Assembly: GCA_039680605.1 (NCBI GenBank)
Contig: JBDKTA010000058.1
Span: 19,769 to 83,768 of the forward strand
DNA length: 64,000 nt
Direction: 5' to 3'
Source of the DNA: Planctomycetaceae bacterium
Lineage (GTDB): Bacteria > Planctomycetota > Phycisphaerae > SM23-33
Below, in pieces: positions 19,539-28,042 of the stretch (the stretch's first letter is position 1; every line of letters starts with the position of its first letter). Made by a program: the position numbers and the translations under genes. The notes beneath the pieces were generated by a model. It saw only the letters and a list, made by a program, of their open reading frames with translations, was not told where the DNA came from and did not search any database.

Positions 19539-20273
19539 ATGTCAAACCGCTACGCATGTGCTATCGCTGCATCTTTAGTGATCGCCGCAGTGTCTCTTTC
19601 GGCTCGCGCCGCCACGTACCAGGGCAGTCTCACGTATACCCCCGGATACCCGGCGGATTCCAGCGACGGTTTGGCCGTGGGCCCGTCGAATCTGCAGTGG
19701 GTCAACTACACCGTCAGCATGTCGTGGACCGTCACCAATGAAGACGCGTCCTATGCGACGCATCCGTGGAAGTACACCTACACCTTCGGCCACAACGGCA
19801 CGCAGGCGGCGATCAGCCACCTGATCATCGAGGCCTCCGAGGGCATCAGCGCCGCCAACATTACCGGCCTCACTGGCGCCACTCTTGATTCAGCCGGCAT
19901 GCAGACCGTGCAGTCGGGCAATCCCGACATGCCCGAAGGGCTGGTGGGTCTGAAGTTTGCCCCTGCCGCAGATGCGTTTTCGATGACCTGGACGTTCTAC
20001 AGTGATCGCGCGCCGGTCTGGGGAGACTTCTACGCCAAGTGCGGCGGCAAACTGGGCGGCTTCAATCACGCCTATAACTACAACCTGACCGGCTTGGTCG
20101 AAAGCGGCTTCCTCACCGGCGACGTCGACCCGACAGCCGCGCCCAGCAACGGTTCGGTCGCCTTCCACATCCTGCGCCCCGACACCGTCTCGATCCCCGA
20201 GCCGGCGACAATGTCGGTCCTGGCCGCCGGCGCCCTCGCCGCCCTGATCCGCCGGCGCAGAACCCGCGCATAG
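19539..20273 (+). CDS. PEP-CTERM sorting-domain protein
   Basis: 244 residues: signal peptide with hydrophobic run in the first 24 residues ending ARA, a beta-rich body of about 190 residues without a recognised domain, and a C-terminal sorting signal IPEPATMSVLAAGALAALI followed by RRRRTRA. Such proteins are exported and processed by an exosortase, then bound to the cell surface or matrix. No exosortase gene lies in the window. GGAAGGAAG precedes the ATG. Unlike the three PEP-CTERM genes at 50-53 kb no terminator hairpin of their kind follows it. Confidence 0.85.
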   Translation: MSNRYACAIAASLVIAAVSLSARAATYQGSLTYTPGYPADSSDGLAVGPSNLQWVNYTVSMSWTVTNEDASYATHPWKYTYTFGHNGTQAAISHLIIEASEGISAANITGLTGATLDSAGMQTVQSGNPDMPEGLVGLKFAPAADAFSMTWTFYSDRAPVWGDFYAKCGGKLGGFNHAYNYNLTGLVESGFLTGDVDPTAAPSNGSVAFHILRPDTVSIPEPATMSVLAAGALAALIRRRRTRA

Positions 20274-20339
20274 CGATGCCGGTGGATTCGGGTTTCAGGT
20301 CCATAAGCTTGCGGCCGCCTTGAGCCGCTCACCGCACCG

Positions 20340-20882
20340 CTATGCCGAGAGCCAATCCAGCAGCAACATTGGCAGGCCGATCCCGACAGCGGCGCCGTAG
20401 ATAGCGTCGAGCCAGACCACTCGCCCGACGTTCAAAACGGCGATCAGGCCTGCCAGCGGCAGGCTCAGGATGCCCAGTGGATTACCCCGTCGGGCCGCGG
20501 CCCATCCCTCGCGCCACAACGTGCTCACGTCGCCGGTGGAAGGAATCGCGTGCATCCCGATCGAAATGCCCAGCCAGAGCATCAGCAAGCTCTTGCCATT
20601 ATGGATGCCGAACACCTCTCGCGGCAGCATGACCGGAAAACAGATCGCCACGCACAGCAGGGTGTTGAGCAGGAAGGGACCCATGCAGATCAGCAGCGTC
20701 GAGGTGAAATTCCCGGGCTGCTCGTGGATGACGTAGCCTGCTGGATTGCCAAAGCGGAAAAAACAGGCGTCAAACACCGCCACCTTGCGCAGGCGGCAAA
20801 ACAAAAGGTGGGCCGCCTCGTGAACGATCACTCCGGGAAACGTCAGGGCAGCGATTACCGGACCGGGAATAATGAAGAACAT
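20340..20882 (-). CDS. Membrane zinc-metalloprotease-like protein (HExxH, M50-like topology)
   Basis: 180 residues with four or five hydrophobic segments. The first contains FPGVIVHEAAHLLFC, an HExxH zinc-binding motif in a membrane helix as in site-2-protease-like and related families. The usual second-ligand motif (NxxPxxxLDG) is not evident, so it may be a reduced or non-proteolytic member. Its stop-start spacing with the neighbour upstream is 2 bp (20882 to 20885), so both belong to one operon; that neighbour is a zinc-ribbon and TPR membrane protein. Function unknown. Confidence 0.6.
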   Translation of the reverse strand: MFFIIPGPVIAALTFPGVIVHEAAHLLFCRLRKVAVFDACFFRFGNPAGYVIHEQPGNFTSTLLICMGPFLLNTLLCVAICFPVMLPREVFGIHNGKSLLMLWLGISIGMHAIPSTGDVSTLWREGWAAARRGNPLGILSLPLAGLIAVLNVGRVVWLDAIYGAAVGIGLPMLLLDWLSA

Positions 20883-20884
20883 GA

Positions 20885-21949
20885 TTACTCCTTGCTCGAT
20901 GCCGGCCTCGAAGCGGCGCCGACGGTGGCCAGATACTGCTTGCGGCTGATGATCGTCCGCGTGTTGATGCGGTGAAGGATCCGCTGGCGATACTCGTCGG
21001 GGTGGGGATCATCGCTGCCGGCAGGCAGCGCATTGAGAATCGCAAGGGCCTGCGCCTTGTAGCTGTCCTGTCCGCTCTGGGCGTACATGCACGCCAAGGC
21101 CGAGGCCACCTGGGCGCGGCTGGCGTCATCGCCCTGGAGTTGCTCCAGGGCGCGAGCCTTGTCCAGAAATGCCGGGTAGTCCTTAGCATCGAAGGCCGCC
21201 CCGCCCTCGGCTCGCAGAATCAGCGCGTCAAGCGCCTTGACGGGGATGTTCGAGTCGCCGCGCGCTTTGCGGAAGCACTCCACGGCAGCGGCAGAGCGGT
21301 CTTCCTGCATCGCGTCAATTCCCCTGTAGATCAAGGCGTCGGCCCGAAGGCGGGAATCTTGCGGCAGGGCCTGGGAGGCTTGGTCTGTCAGCTCCGCTGC
21401 AAGTTTGAAATCCCCTTTTTCAGCGGCTTGCACGCCGCGGGAATACGCCAGATGGGCTTGGGCGGCCACCGCCAGGCCCCTCACTTCGGCGCTCTCGGGA
21501 ACATGCCCTGCCGCCGCCTTCGCCATCGAGTCTGCCTTGACGTAATCGGGCTGGGGCGACTTGAGGCATTTGATTGCCGCCCGGGCCTCAAAGAATCCTT
21601 GGAAGAATCGCCAGTTCGTCGCCAGTGAAAAGACGATCAGCCCAGCCACCACCAGTGAGGCGGCCTTGACCCACAAGGGCAGCGGATAATGGAGCAACCG
21701 CTGCGAACAGCTATCGCAAACCGGATGCCCGGCCACGCTTTGCAGCTCCAGCGATCCGAAATCTGCGCCGCACACGGCGCAGACGGTGGTATCCACAACC
21801 GGCTGGACCAGCCCCTGGGGAACTTCGCCGGCAGGGTAACTCTCCACCTCGCTAGTGCAACAGGCCTCGCAGAATATCTTGCCGCCCACGTCAAACATGG
21901 TGGCCGCCGGAGCAGTGATCCCGCACCCGTCACATCGCAATTGCTTCAT
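20885..21949 (-). CDS. Zinc-ribbon and TPR membrane protein
   Basis: 354 residues. Two CxxC pairs form each of two N-terminal zinc ribbons (CDGCG and CEACC; CAVCG and CDSCS, residues about 6-85), then one transmembrane helix LWVKAASLVVAGLIVFSLA, then a helical region with TPR-like repeats (about 120-330). The layout suggests a cytoplasmic zinc-finger sensor with a periplasmic TPR domain or the reverse. It is translationally close to the metalloprotease-like gene (2-bp gap). The specific function is unknown. Confidence 0.6.
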   Translation of the reverse strand: MKQLRCDGCGITAPAATMFDVGGKIFCEACCTSEVESYPAGEVPQGLVQPVVDTTVCAVCGADFGSLELQSVAGHPVCDSCSQRLLHYPLPLWVKAASLVVAGLIVFSLATNWRFFQGFFEARAAIKCLKSPQPDYVKADSMAKAAAGHVPESAEVRGLAVAAQAHLAYSRGVQAAEKGDFKLAAELTDQASQALPQDSRLRADALIYRGIDAMQEDRSAAAVECFRKARGDSNIPVKALDALILRAEGGAAFDAKDYPAFLDKARALEQLQGDDASRAQVASALACMYAQSGQDSYKAQALAILNALPAGSDDPHPDEYRQRILHRINTRTIISRKQYLATVGAASRPASSKE

Positions 21950-22093
21950 TGATGCCCCTCATACTGCGCTCTTGATCAACCGTTATTCCAAACGCTGCCG
22001 GTATTCTGCCCCCAGCGCAGCCCCTGGGCAAGAGCCTGCTTGTCTTTCTGGGGACGTGGCAGCCAGCGCAGCCTCCCGTCCAGGGCAACGTCC

Positions 22094-23254
22094 TCAATCC
22101 GGCAGGGAATACTGCGGAATCTTCATCCACTGGCCGTCCTTCATCGCCGACTGGTGGGCGACGATCCCGCAGACGGTCATGTTCAACGCCTGCGCCACGT
22201 CCACCAGCGGGCGGCGGTTGGTGAGAATCGCCTCGACGAACTCGTTGGTAAGGTATCCGTGCGAGCCGCCGTGCCCGCCGGCGGCGAGCCCGGGCGGCAG
22301 CGGCGGCCGCGCGATCAGCGGCGCAGGCTCGCCGGCGCCCTCGGCATAGAAGCTGCCGTCGTATGATCCTTTTTCCGCGCGGAGGCGCCCCTGCTCTCCG
22401 CCGCGGCCGGGCGTGTCCCAACTCACGGCCATCCGCGCCATGCCGCCCTCGCTCGTTCGCAACAACGCCACCTCCGTGCCGAAGGGATTGCCGAAGGCGT
22501 TATTCTCCGCCTTGAGGTGCTCGATGGAACTGCGTGCGCCCAGGCAGGAGACTTCGGTGAAGCTGCCGCCGGTGATGCCCACATAGTACGCCGACGAGTG
22601 CGTGACATACCACTGCGGGGGCAGACCCGTCCGCCACGCCCCGTGGGCCGCCAGCGGCGTGGGAAAATAGTGCCAGTACTCCCCCTCGGTGTAGATCACG
22701 CGACCCAGATCCCCGCGCCGGTACATCTCCCGCGCCGAATGAACGTCCTGGTGGTAGCAGGAGGTCTCGAACATCATGTACGTGCATCCGGAAGCCTTGA
22801 CCGCTTCGAAAAGCGCGTCGGCGTCGTCAAGCGACCCGAAGACCGCCGGCACGGCCGAGGCCACGTGCTTGCCCGCCTTGAGCGCCGCGATGGCCAGCCG
22901 CGCGTGGCTGGGCGCGTCGGTGGCGATGAAGACAGCCTCGATCGCATCGTCCTCGATCAGCTCTTCGCACGAGGCGTAAGTTTTTTCGCAGCGGCAGGCG
23001 CTGGCCAACGCCGCCCGCTGGCCGGCGTCCAGGTCGGCCACCGCCGCGACGCTCACGTTGGGATGGTCCTGGAACCCGAAGGCCGCCCCGAAGGCGCAGA
23101 CGCCGTACCCGGCAATGCCGACGCGGAGCCTTCGGTCGCTGACGGGTTGCCATTCCCTGGCGGCCTGTACGTCCGTCGGCGCCTGCTCAAATCCCTGGAT
23201 CGCGGGGGTCTGGGGTGCTCCCCTACGGTTCGCCTTCGCCTTTTGTGCGCTCAT
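22094..23254 (-). CDS. Gfo/Idh/MocA-family NAD(P)-dependent oxidoreductase
   Basis: 386 residues with an N-terminal Rossmann fold (RVGIAGYGVCAFGAAF), conserved IATDAPSHARLAIAALKAGKHV, and C-terminal alpha/beta domain. Such enzymes oxidise or reduce sugars or their derivatives. The usual EKP motif that follows the KHV block is AVP here, so the catalytic lysine is replaced, which suggests altered or lost activity. The start is the ATG at 23252-23254, with AGAGGA 7 bases before it; an upstream in-frame start would run through a region with no RBS. Neighbours do not define a sugar pathway. Confidence 0.82.
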   Translation of the reverse strand: MSAQKAKANRRGAPQTPAIQGFEQAPTDVQAAREWQPVSDRRLRVGIAGYGVCAFGAAFGFQDHPNVSVAAVADLDAGQRAALASACRCEKTYASCEELIEDDAIEAVFIATDAPSHARLAIAALKAGKHVASAVPAVFGSLDDADALFEAVKASGCTYMMFETSCYHQDVHSAREMYRRGDLGRVIYTEGEYWHYFPTPLAAHGAWRTGLPPQWYVTHSSAYYVGITGGSFTEVSCLGARSSIEHLKAENNAFGNPFGTEVALLRTSEGGMARMAVSWDTPGRGGEQGRLRAEKGSYDGSFYAEGAGEPAPLIARPPLPPGLAAGGHGGSHGYLTNEFVEAILTNRRPLVDVAQALNMTVCGIVAHQSAMKDGQWMKIPQYSLPD

Positions 23255-23340
23255 GGTAGTCCTCTTATAGGGGCTTTGACAAAATGTAGCATGAGCATCT
23301 TGGCTCATATCGAACGTCGTGTCCATGTATTCCGTCGCCC

Positions 23341-23392
23341 GGGGTGGCATGGCGACCCAGGAGAAACAAAAACGTGTGTCGCCATGCCACCC
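23341..23392. repeat. Inverted repeat of the family at 7705-7757
   Basis: GGGGTGGCATGGCGACC at the left and GTGTCGCCATGCCACCC at the right; the right arm with AGAAACAAAAACGTG is the reverse complement of 7705-7735. It fills most of the 198-bp gap between the oxidoreductase and the exporter gene. Confidence 0.65.
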
Positions 23393-23452
23393 GTTTCCAA
23401 TCGTGCGCTTATTAAGAATAGCTGTGATTCTGACGGAATTGCGGTTCAGGCC

Positions 23453-24826
23453 TTACAGGCGGTGCTGGAGCGGTTGGGTTCCTGGCCCGTCGGGGGCGAT
23501 GAGGCCTTTCTGGATGTAGATGGGGTGGGTGGCGCGGCCGAGGGCGGGCAGGCGCAGGGCGAAGGCGATACCGGCCGCGGCGCAGCCGCCGGCCCCGACG
23601 AGCACCGCTCCCGGGGCGCCGAGCCAATGGGCCAGCCAACCGCTGAGCAGGCTGCCGAAAGGCATCATCCCCATGAAGCAGACGGTGTAGAGGCTCATGA
23701 CGCGGCCTCGCTTGTCGTCGTCGACGATGGTCTGCAGCAGTGTGTTGCTGGCGACCATCTGGATCATGAAGGCAAAGCCCACCACCACCAGCAGTGACAG
23801 GGAGAGGTACAGGTTCGCCGAGAGGGCAAAGAGCGCCAAGGCCGCGGCGAACAGCACCGACGCGGCGGCCATGATTCTGCCCAGGCCTCGGGCGCTGGTT
23901 CGCCAGGCCAGGAGCACGCCGCCGGCCAGCGCGCCCAGTCCCGTGGCGGCGGTGAGGAAACCCAGGGTGGCCGGTCCGCCGTGGAAGATATCCTTGGCGA
24001 AGACCGGCAGCAGCACGGTGTAGGGCGTTCCGAGCAGGCTTGTCAGGGCCAGCAGCAGCAGGATGGCCCGGATGGGCGCGAAGCCCATCGAGTAGTTAAG
24101 CCCCTCGCGCAGGGTGTGCAGGATGCCCCGTCGCGGAGGGCGCGGCGGCCCGGGGCGCACGCGCATCGCCAGCAGCGCCGCCACGACGGCCAGGAACGTT
24201 GCGCCGTTGATCAGGAAGGCCCGCCCCTCGCCCAGGGCACGGTAGTTTTCACTGGCGGCGGCAGTCTGGGCGGGGCTCAGGACGTAGATCAGCCACCCGG
24301 CCAGCACCGGCCCGACCAGCTTGGCGGCGTTGACCAGAAACGAATTGAGGGCGATGGCGTTGGGGAGGTCGTCCTTCTTCTCGAGCATCTCGACGACGAA
24401 CGACTGGCGGATCGGAATGTCGAAAGCGTTGATCAGCCCCATGACGGCCGCCAGGGCGATGATGTGCCAGACCTCGATGGCGCCGCTCAGGGCCAGGGCG
24501 CCCAGGGCGAAGGCCTGCACCATCGCCAGCACCTGCGTCAGGATCAGCGCGCCGCGTCGGTTGACGCGGTCGGCCAGCACGCCGGCAAACGGGGCCACCA
24601 GGAACGTGAGGATCGAGCCGGCAAAACCCACCACGCCCAGCAGCCATTCCGAGCCGGTCATGCGATACACCAGCCACGCCAGCGCCGTCCGCTGCACCCA
24701 CGTGCCGATCAGGCTGGTGCCCTGGCCCAGGAAGAACAGCTTGTAGTTGCGGTGCCCCAGCGCGCGCACCAGCGTGCGCCAGCGGGGAAGGCTCTGGGAG
24801 GGAATGGGCGGCTCAACCGACGACAT
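23453..24826 (-). CDS. MFS transporter, EntS-like
   Basis: 457 residues with twelve predicted membrane segments in two halves of six, and the MFS loop 2-3 signature AGVLADRVNRRGAL, repeated in weaker form in the second half (DDKRGRVMSLY). The short N-terminal cytosolic part and overall pattern match the MFS_3 group of exporters (enterobactin exporter type, macrolide and drug efflux). Substrate not predictable. The ATG at 24824-24826 is preferred, with AGGATGAG upstream, over a TTG 15 bases earlier. Confidence 0.85.
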   Translation of the reverse strand: MSSVEPPIPSQSLPRWRTLVRALGHRNYKLFFLGQGTSLIGTWVQRTALAWLVYRMTGSEWLLGVVGFAGSILTFLVAPFAGVLADRVNRRGALILTQVLAMVQAFALGALALSGAIEVWHIIALAAVMGLINAFDIPIRQSFVVEMLEKKDDLPNAIALNSFLVNAAKLVGPVLAGWLIYVLSPAQTAAASENYRALGEGRAFLINGATFLAVVAALLAMRVRPGPPRPPRRGILHTLREGLNYSMGFAPIRAILLLLALTSLLGTPYTVLLPVFAKDIFHGGPATLGFLTAATGLGALAGGVLLAWRTSARGLGRIMAAASVLFAAALALFALSANLYLSLSLLVVVGFAFMIQMVASNTLLQTIVDDDKRGRVMSLYTVCFMGMMPFGSLLSGWLAHWLGAPGAVLVGAGGCAAAGIAFALRLPALGRATHPIYIQKGLIAPDGPGTQPLQHRL

Positions 24827-24891
24827 CAGCTCATCCTGCAAAAAGGTAATGATACTCTCCGCCGGCGGCGATCACAATGCGGGCGCGGGGA

Positions 24892-25048
24892 GGGGAAAAG
24901 TCGCGGCGGAGGCACTAAATGAAGAAGTAATTCGTTGTGTGAATTACTTCTTCATTTGGGGCCGTGTATCCTGGCTCAGCGCAAGTATCTATCAAAGCCA
25001 AACAACGGCTTTGATAAATACTTGGTGCCTCCGCCGCGACTTTTCCCC
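24892..25048. other. 157-bp element able to fold into a three-way junction
   Basis: Outer arms at 24892-24915 and 25025-25048 are perfect 24-bp inverse copies (GGGGAAAAGTCG and CGACTTTTCCCC ends). Inside are two hairpins: 24917-24933 with 24941-24957 (17 bp perfect, 7-base loop GTTGTGT) and 24982-24999 with 25007-25024 (17 of 18 bp, 7-base loop AAACAAC). Only 24 unpaired bases separate them. It lies in a 336-bp gene-free space between two divergent genes. It could be a mobile palindrome or a structured RNA; no protein is encoded. Confidence 0.85.
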
Positions 25049-25162
25049 GCCCGGCGAACCCGCGGCGGGTTAGATCAACCGTGCCGATCGGGTGCCATGG
25101 CGGCCGTTGTCTCAGCCGCCATGTCCCTGACCGTTCCACAGCGCCTTTATCCGGAGAACCCC

Positions 25163-26788
25163 ATGCGAACAATCCATATGGCCCTGGCGGTAATGCTGGC
25201 GGCGGCGATGGCGCGAGCGGCCGAAGGACCGGATCAGCAGCAAGCCGAAACCGGCGGCGTCAAGACCGCGCCCGTCGCGGCCAAAATCGAATACAGCCTC
25301 GACGGCGGCGCGACATACTCCGCCGCCCTGCCGGCGACGGTCGAGCCGGGACAGATCAAGCTCCAGGCGCGGGTGACGTTCAACGTCGACGACGCCGCGG
25401 CCGTGGCGATGCTGTTCCTGGCGTTTGAAGACCAGAGCACGCGTTCGGCCTTCTGCCTGGGCAGCCTGCAAGACGCCCGCGGCAAATACTGCGGCGCCCT
25501 GCCGCTGTGGACGCACGTGGCCGGCACGCTCAACGGCAAGGCGATAACCGGGCCTTTGCATCCGATGATGTACCACTACCTGCCCATCGACAGCGCAGCG
25601 CTGGTCAGGGGGCCCAACACGCTGATCGTCACCGGCGGCCTGGCCGCGGCGGGCTACTCGCGCGGCGTGCCCACCAAGGCCCTGGCGCTGCTGGCCGCGG
25701 GGCCGCAGAAACCTGCCATCCGCAGCGGACCCACCCTGGGCATGATCGGCGAGGACTTCTTCACCGTCACCTGCCGCACGAGCCTGCCCGCGGCCGTCAC
25801 CGTCACGGCAACGCCCCTCGAACCGGCCGGCGCCGCCTCGACGGAGACATCAGCACCCGCCCTCTACCACCGCCTGAAAGTGATGCTGCCCAAGGGCACG
25901 CGCAAGTTCAAGTACACCATCGCCGGCAAGGCCGGCGCGTTCGAAGACGCCAAGGGACCGTTCGAGGTCACGCTACCGGATCCGCAGAACTTCCGATTCC
26001 TGGCCGTGGGCAACACGCGAAACAGCTCGAACAACATCACGCTCTGCCCGGCGTTGATCGCCCAGATGCTCAAGACGCGGCCGCAGTTGTTCATGCACGC
26101 CGGGCAGGTGGTCGAGCTGGGGACGTGGGACTTTCACTGGGACCCGTACTACTTCACGCCGTATGCGCAGGTGCTGGCGACGGTGCCGACGTACCTGGCG
26201 CCCGACGGCGGCGACCACACGGGCATGGTCTACAAGACGTTCTGGACGCCGGCCGGCGATAGCGAAGTGCTCAACTGGACGCAGGTCATCGGCAACGCGC
26301 GATTCATCGGCCTCGACGGCGCACAAGACTGGGCGGCCGGTTCGCCCAATGCGGCGTGGCTCGAAGGCGTGCTCAAGAACTCGCGCGAGAAGTTCGTTTT
26401 TGTCTTCAACCACTTTCCCGGTTACGCCTCGGGCATGATGGGCAAGATGAAGTTGCCGCCGCTGGTTCAGTGCCGCGAGGTAATTCTGCCGCTGCTGGCC
26501 AAGTACAACGCCACGGCGTTGATCTCGGCGTTCGATTACGACTACGAGCGATGCGAGGCCACGCCGCCCAAGGGCGTCACGTGCATCATCGTCGGGGCTG
26601 GCGGGTCCAAACGCCTCAACCAGAGCCCCACAGCCACGCGAAATAATCCCTTTGCCGGAACGGGCCCGTTCGTGTATGAGCATTCGTTCGCGGTCTTCGA
26701 CGTCAAGGCCGACGCCTGCGTGATGACGGCCATCGACATCGCGGGCAAGGAAATCGACAGCAAAACCTTCAAGCCCCGCCCGCGATGA
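25163..26788 (+). CDS. Secreted metallophosphatase-like protein with degenerate metal site
   Basis: 541 residues. Signal peptide MRTIHMALAVMLAAAMARAA, a beta-rich N-terminal domain (to about 250), then a region that follows the calcineurin-like phosphoesterase pattern (275-530) but with changed ligands: FLAVGNTRNSS where GDxH or GDTR is expected, MHAGQVVELG in place of a GD motif, PDGGDH in place of GNHD, FNHFPGY (His kept), and AFDYDYER in place of GHxHxYER. The C-terminal half thus looks like a purple-acid-phosphatase-type fold without most metal ligands. The ATG at 25163 has GGAGAA upstream. Its stop overlaps the next start (ATGA). Confidence 0.6.
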   Translation: MRTIHMALAVMLAAAMARAAEGPDQQQAETGGVKTAPVAAKIEYSLDGGATYSAALPATVEPGQIKLQARVTFNVDDAAAVAMLFLAFEDQSTRSAFCLGSLQDARGKYCGALPLWTHVAGTLNGKAITGPLHPMMYHYLPIDSAALVRGPNTLIVTGGLAAAGYSRGVPTKALALLAAGPQKPAIRSGPTLGMIGEDFFTVTCRTSLPAAVTVTATPLEPAGAASTETSAPALYHRLKVMLPKGTRKFKYTIAGKAGAFEDAKGPFEVTLPDPQNFRFLAVGNTRNSSNNITLCPALIAQMLKTRPQLFMHAGQVVELGTWDFHWDPYYFTPYAQVLATVPTYLAPDGGDHTGMVYKTFWTPAGDSEVLNWTQVIGNARFIGLDGAQDWAAGSPNAAWLEGVLKNSREKFVFVFNHFPGYASGMMGKMKLPPLVQCREVILPLLAKYNATALISAFDYDYERCEATPPKGVTCIIVGAGGSKRLNQSPTATRNNPFAGTGPFVYEHSFAVFDVKADACVMTAIDIAGKEIDSKTFKPRPR

Positions 26789-28029
26789 ACTGCTCTATGA
26801 CTCCACGACAACGCATGCGAGAGTTTTTCGCCGGACGGGCGGTCGACCGGATCCCCAACGGCCTGGGCGGCTGCGAGACGGCCGGCATGCACCTGCTGGC
26901 ATACGATAACCTCAAGGGCATCCTGGGCGTGGCGGACCCGCTCAACCGCATGTACACCTTCATGACCAACGCGGTCTTCGAGCCTTCGGTTCTTGCGGCG
27001 ATGGAAGGCGACATGATCGTGCTCAACAGCCGCATGAGCGCCTCGCCGCTGTGGGGCCCGCCGGCCCGCGGGCGATGGAAGGACCAGGTCTTCTGGGGCA
27101 AGACGTTCCAGGTTCCCGCGGCATGGCAGTTCGAAACGCACCGGGACGGGACGATCTGGTGGGACAAGGCTCTCAAGTGCCCCCCCGGAGGCATCTACTT
27201 CGACTGGCCCAGCGGCCCGCCGAAGGTGCTCGAACTGCCCGACATGGATGCCCAGCCGTCTCCGGCAGACTTCAACCCCTCGCACGACCTGCCGCAGGAA
27301 ATGCTCGCCGACATGGAAGCCGCGGCGCGATTCCTCCACGAGACGACGGACTACTCGATCGTGGTCGGCGAGTCGATCCATGACCTGCAGCTCAAGCCCG
27401 GCGGCATGCACGCGTGGTGGATGCGCATGCGCATCGAACCCCAGGCCTGCCACGAGTACCTCGCCAAGGCCGTTGACGCGGGGCTGGCGCACCTACGGCA
27501 GGTGCATCAGGCCGTCGGCAAATACGCCGACGCGATGATCATCGCCGACGACATCGGCGATACCCGCGGCGTGACCTGCGGACCGGACCTGTGGCGCGAG
27601 ATCTACAAACCCCACTACAAGCGGCTGTGGAACGGCTGGAAGACGATCACGCACATGAAGTCGCTGCTGCACTGCTGCGGCAGCGTGGTGGACATCATGG
27701 ACGACTTCATCGATTGCGGCCTGGATATCTTCAACCCCATCCAGGTCTCCGCGCGGGGGATGGACGTCGCGACGCTGGCGGCGCGGTTCGGCGGGCGGAT
27801 CATCTTCTACGGCGGGGCTCTCGACGCGGTGGTTACGCCGCCGCCCACGCCCGACGAGCTTGTCTATGAGCAGGCGAGCAAGGTCATCGAGACTCTCGCG
27901 CAGGCCGGGCGGTATATCTTCGCCGGGACGCACAATATCCCCGGCGACACCCCGCCGGGCCATCTTCGCGCAATTCTCGACGCGTACAACAGCGTCAAGT
28001 ATACTGCTGCGCCTTGGATACGGAACTGA
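26785..28029 (+). CDS. Uroporphyrinogen decarboxylase-fold protein (URO-D family, methyltransferase-like)
   Basis: 414 residues of the PF01208-type TIM barrel seen in haem URO-D and in corrinoid methyltransferases of MtaA type. LLHCCGSVVDIMDDFIDCG resembles the zinc-site HxCG region of the methyltransferases, and IQVSARGMD and IFAGTHNI follow at the right distance. The N-terminal RMREFFAGRAVDRIPNG matches the family opening. Haem synthesis is unlikely because three paralogues lie in this window without other hem genes. Starts with ATGA overlapping the previous stop and is followed 13 bp later by a related gene, so the three are one operon. Confidence 0.7.
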   Translation: MNCSMTPRQRMREFFAGRAVDRIPNGLGGCETAGMHLLAYDNLKGILGVADPLNRMYTFMTNAVFEPSVLAAMEGDMIVLNSRMSASPLWGPPARGRWKDQVFWGKTFQVPAAWQFETHRDGTIWWDKALKCPPGGIYFDWPSGPPKVLELPDMDAQPSPADFNPSHDLPQEMLADMEAAARFLHETTDYSIVVGESIHDLQLKPGGMHAWWMRMRIEPQACHEYLAKAVDAGLAHLRQVHQAVGKYADAMIIADDIGDTRGVTCGPDLWREIYKPHYKRLWNGWKTITHMKSLLHCCGSVVDIMDDFIDCGLDIFNPIQVSARGMDVATLAARFGGRIIFYGGALDAVVTPPPTPDELVYEQASKVIETLAQAGRYIFAGTHNIPGDTPPGHLRAILDAYNSVKYTAAPWIRN

Positions 28030-28042
28030 ACAGGAGCTTGCG

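Noticed and set aside
24935..25162. N-terminal extension of the phosphatase-like protein into the three-way-junction element
   Set aside because: Signal peptide and RBS mark the ATG at 25163; the upstream frame consists of inverted-repeat sequence.
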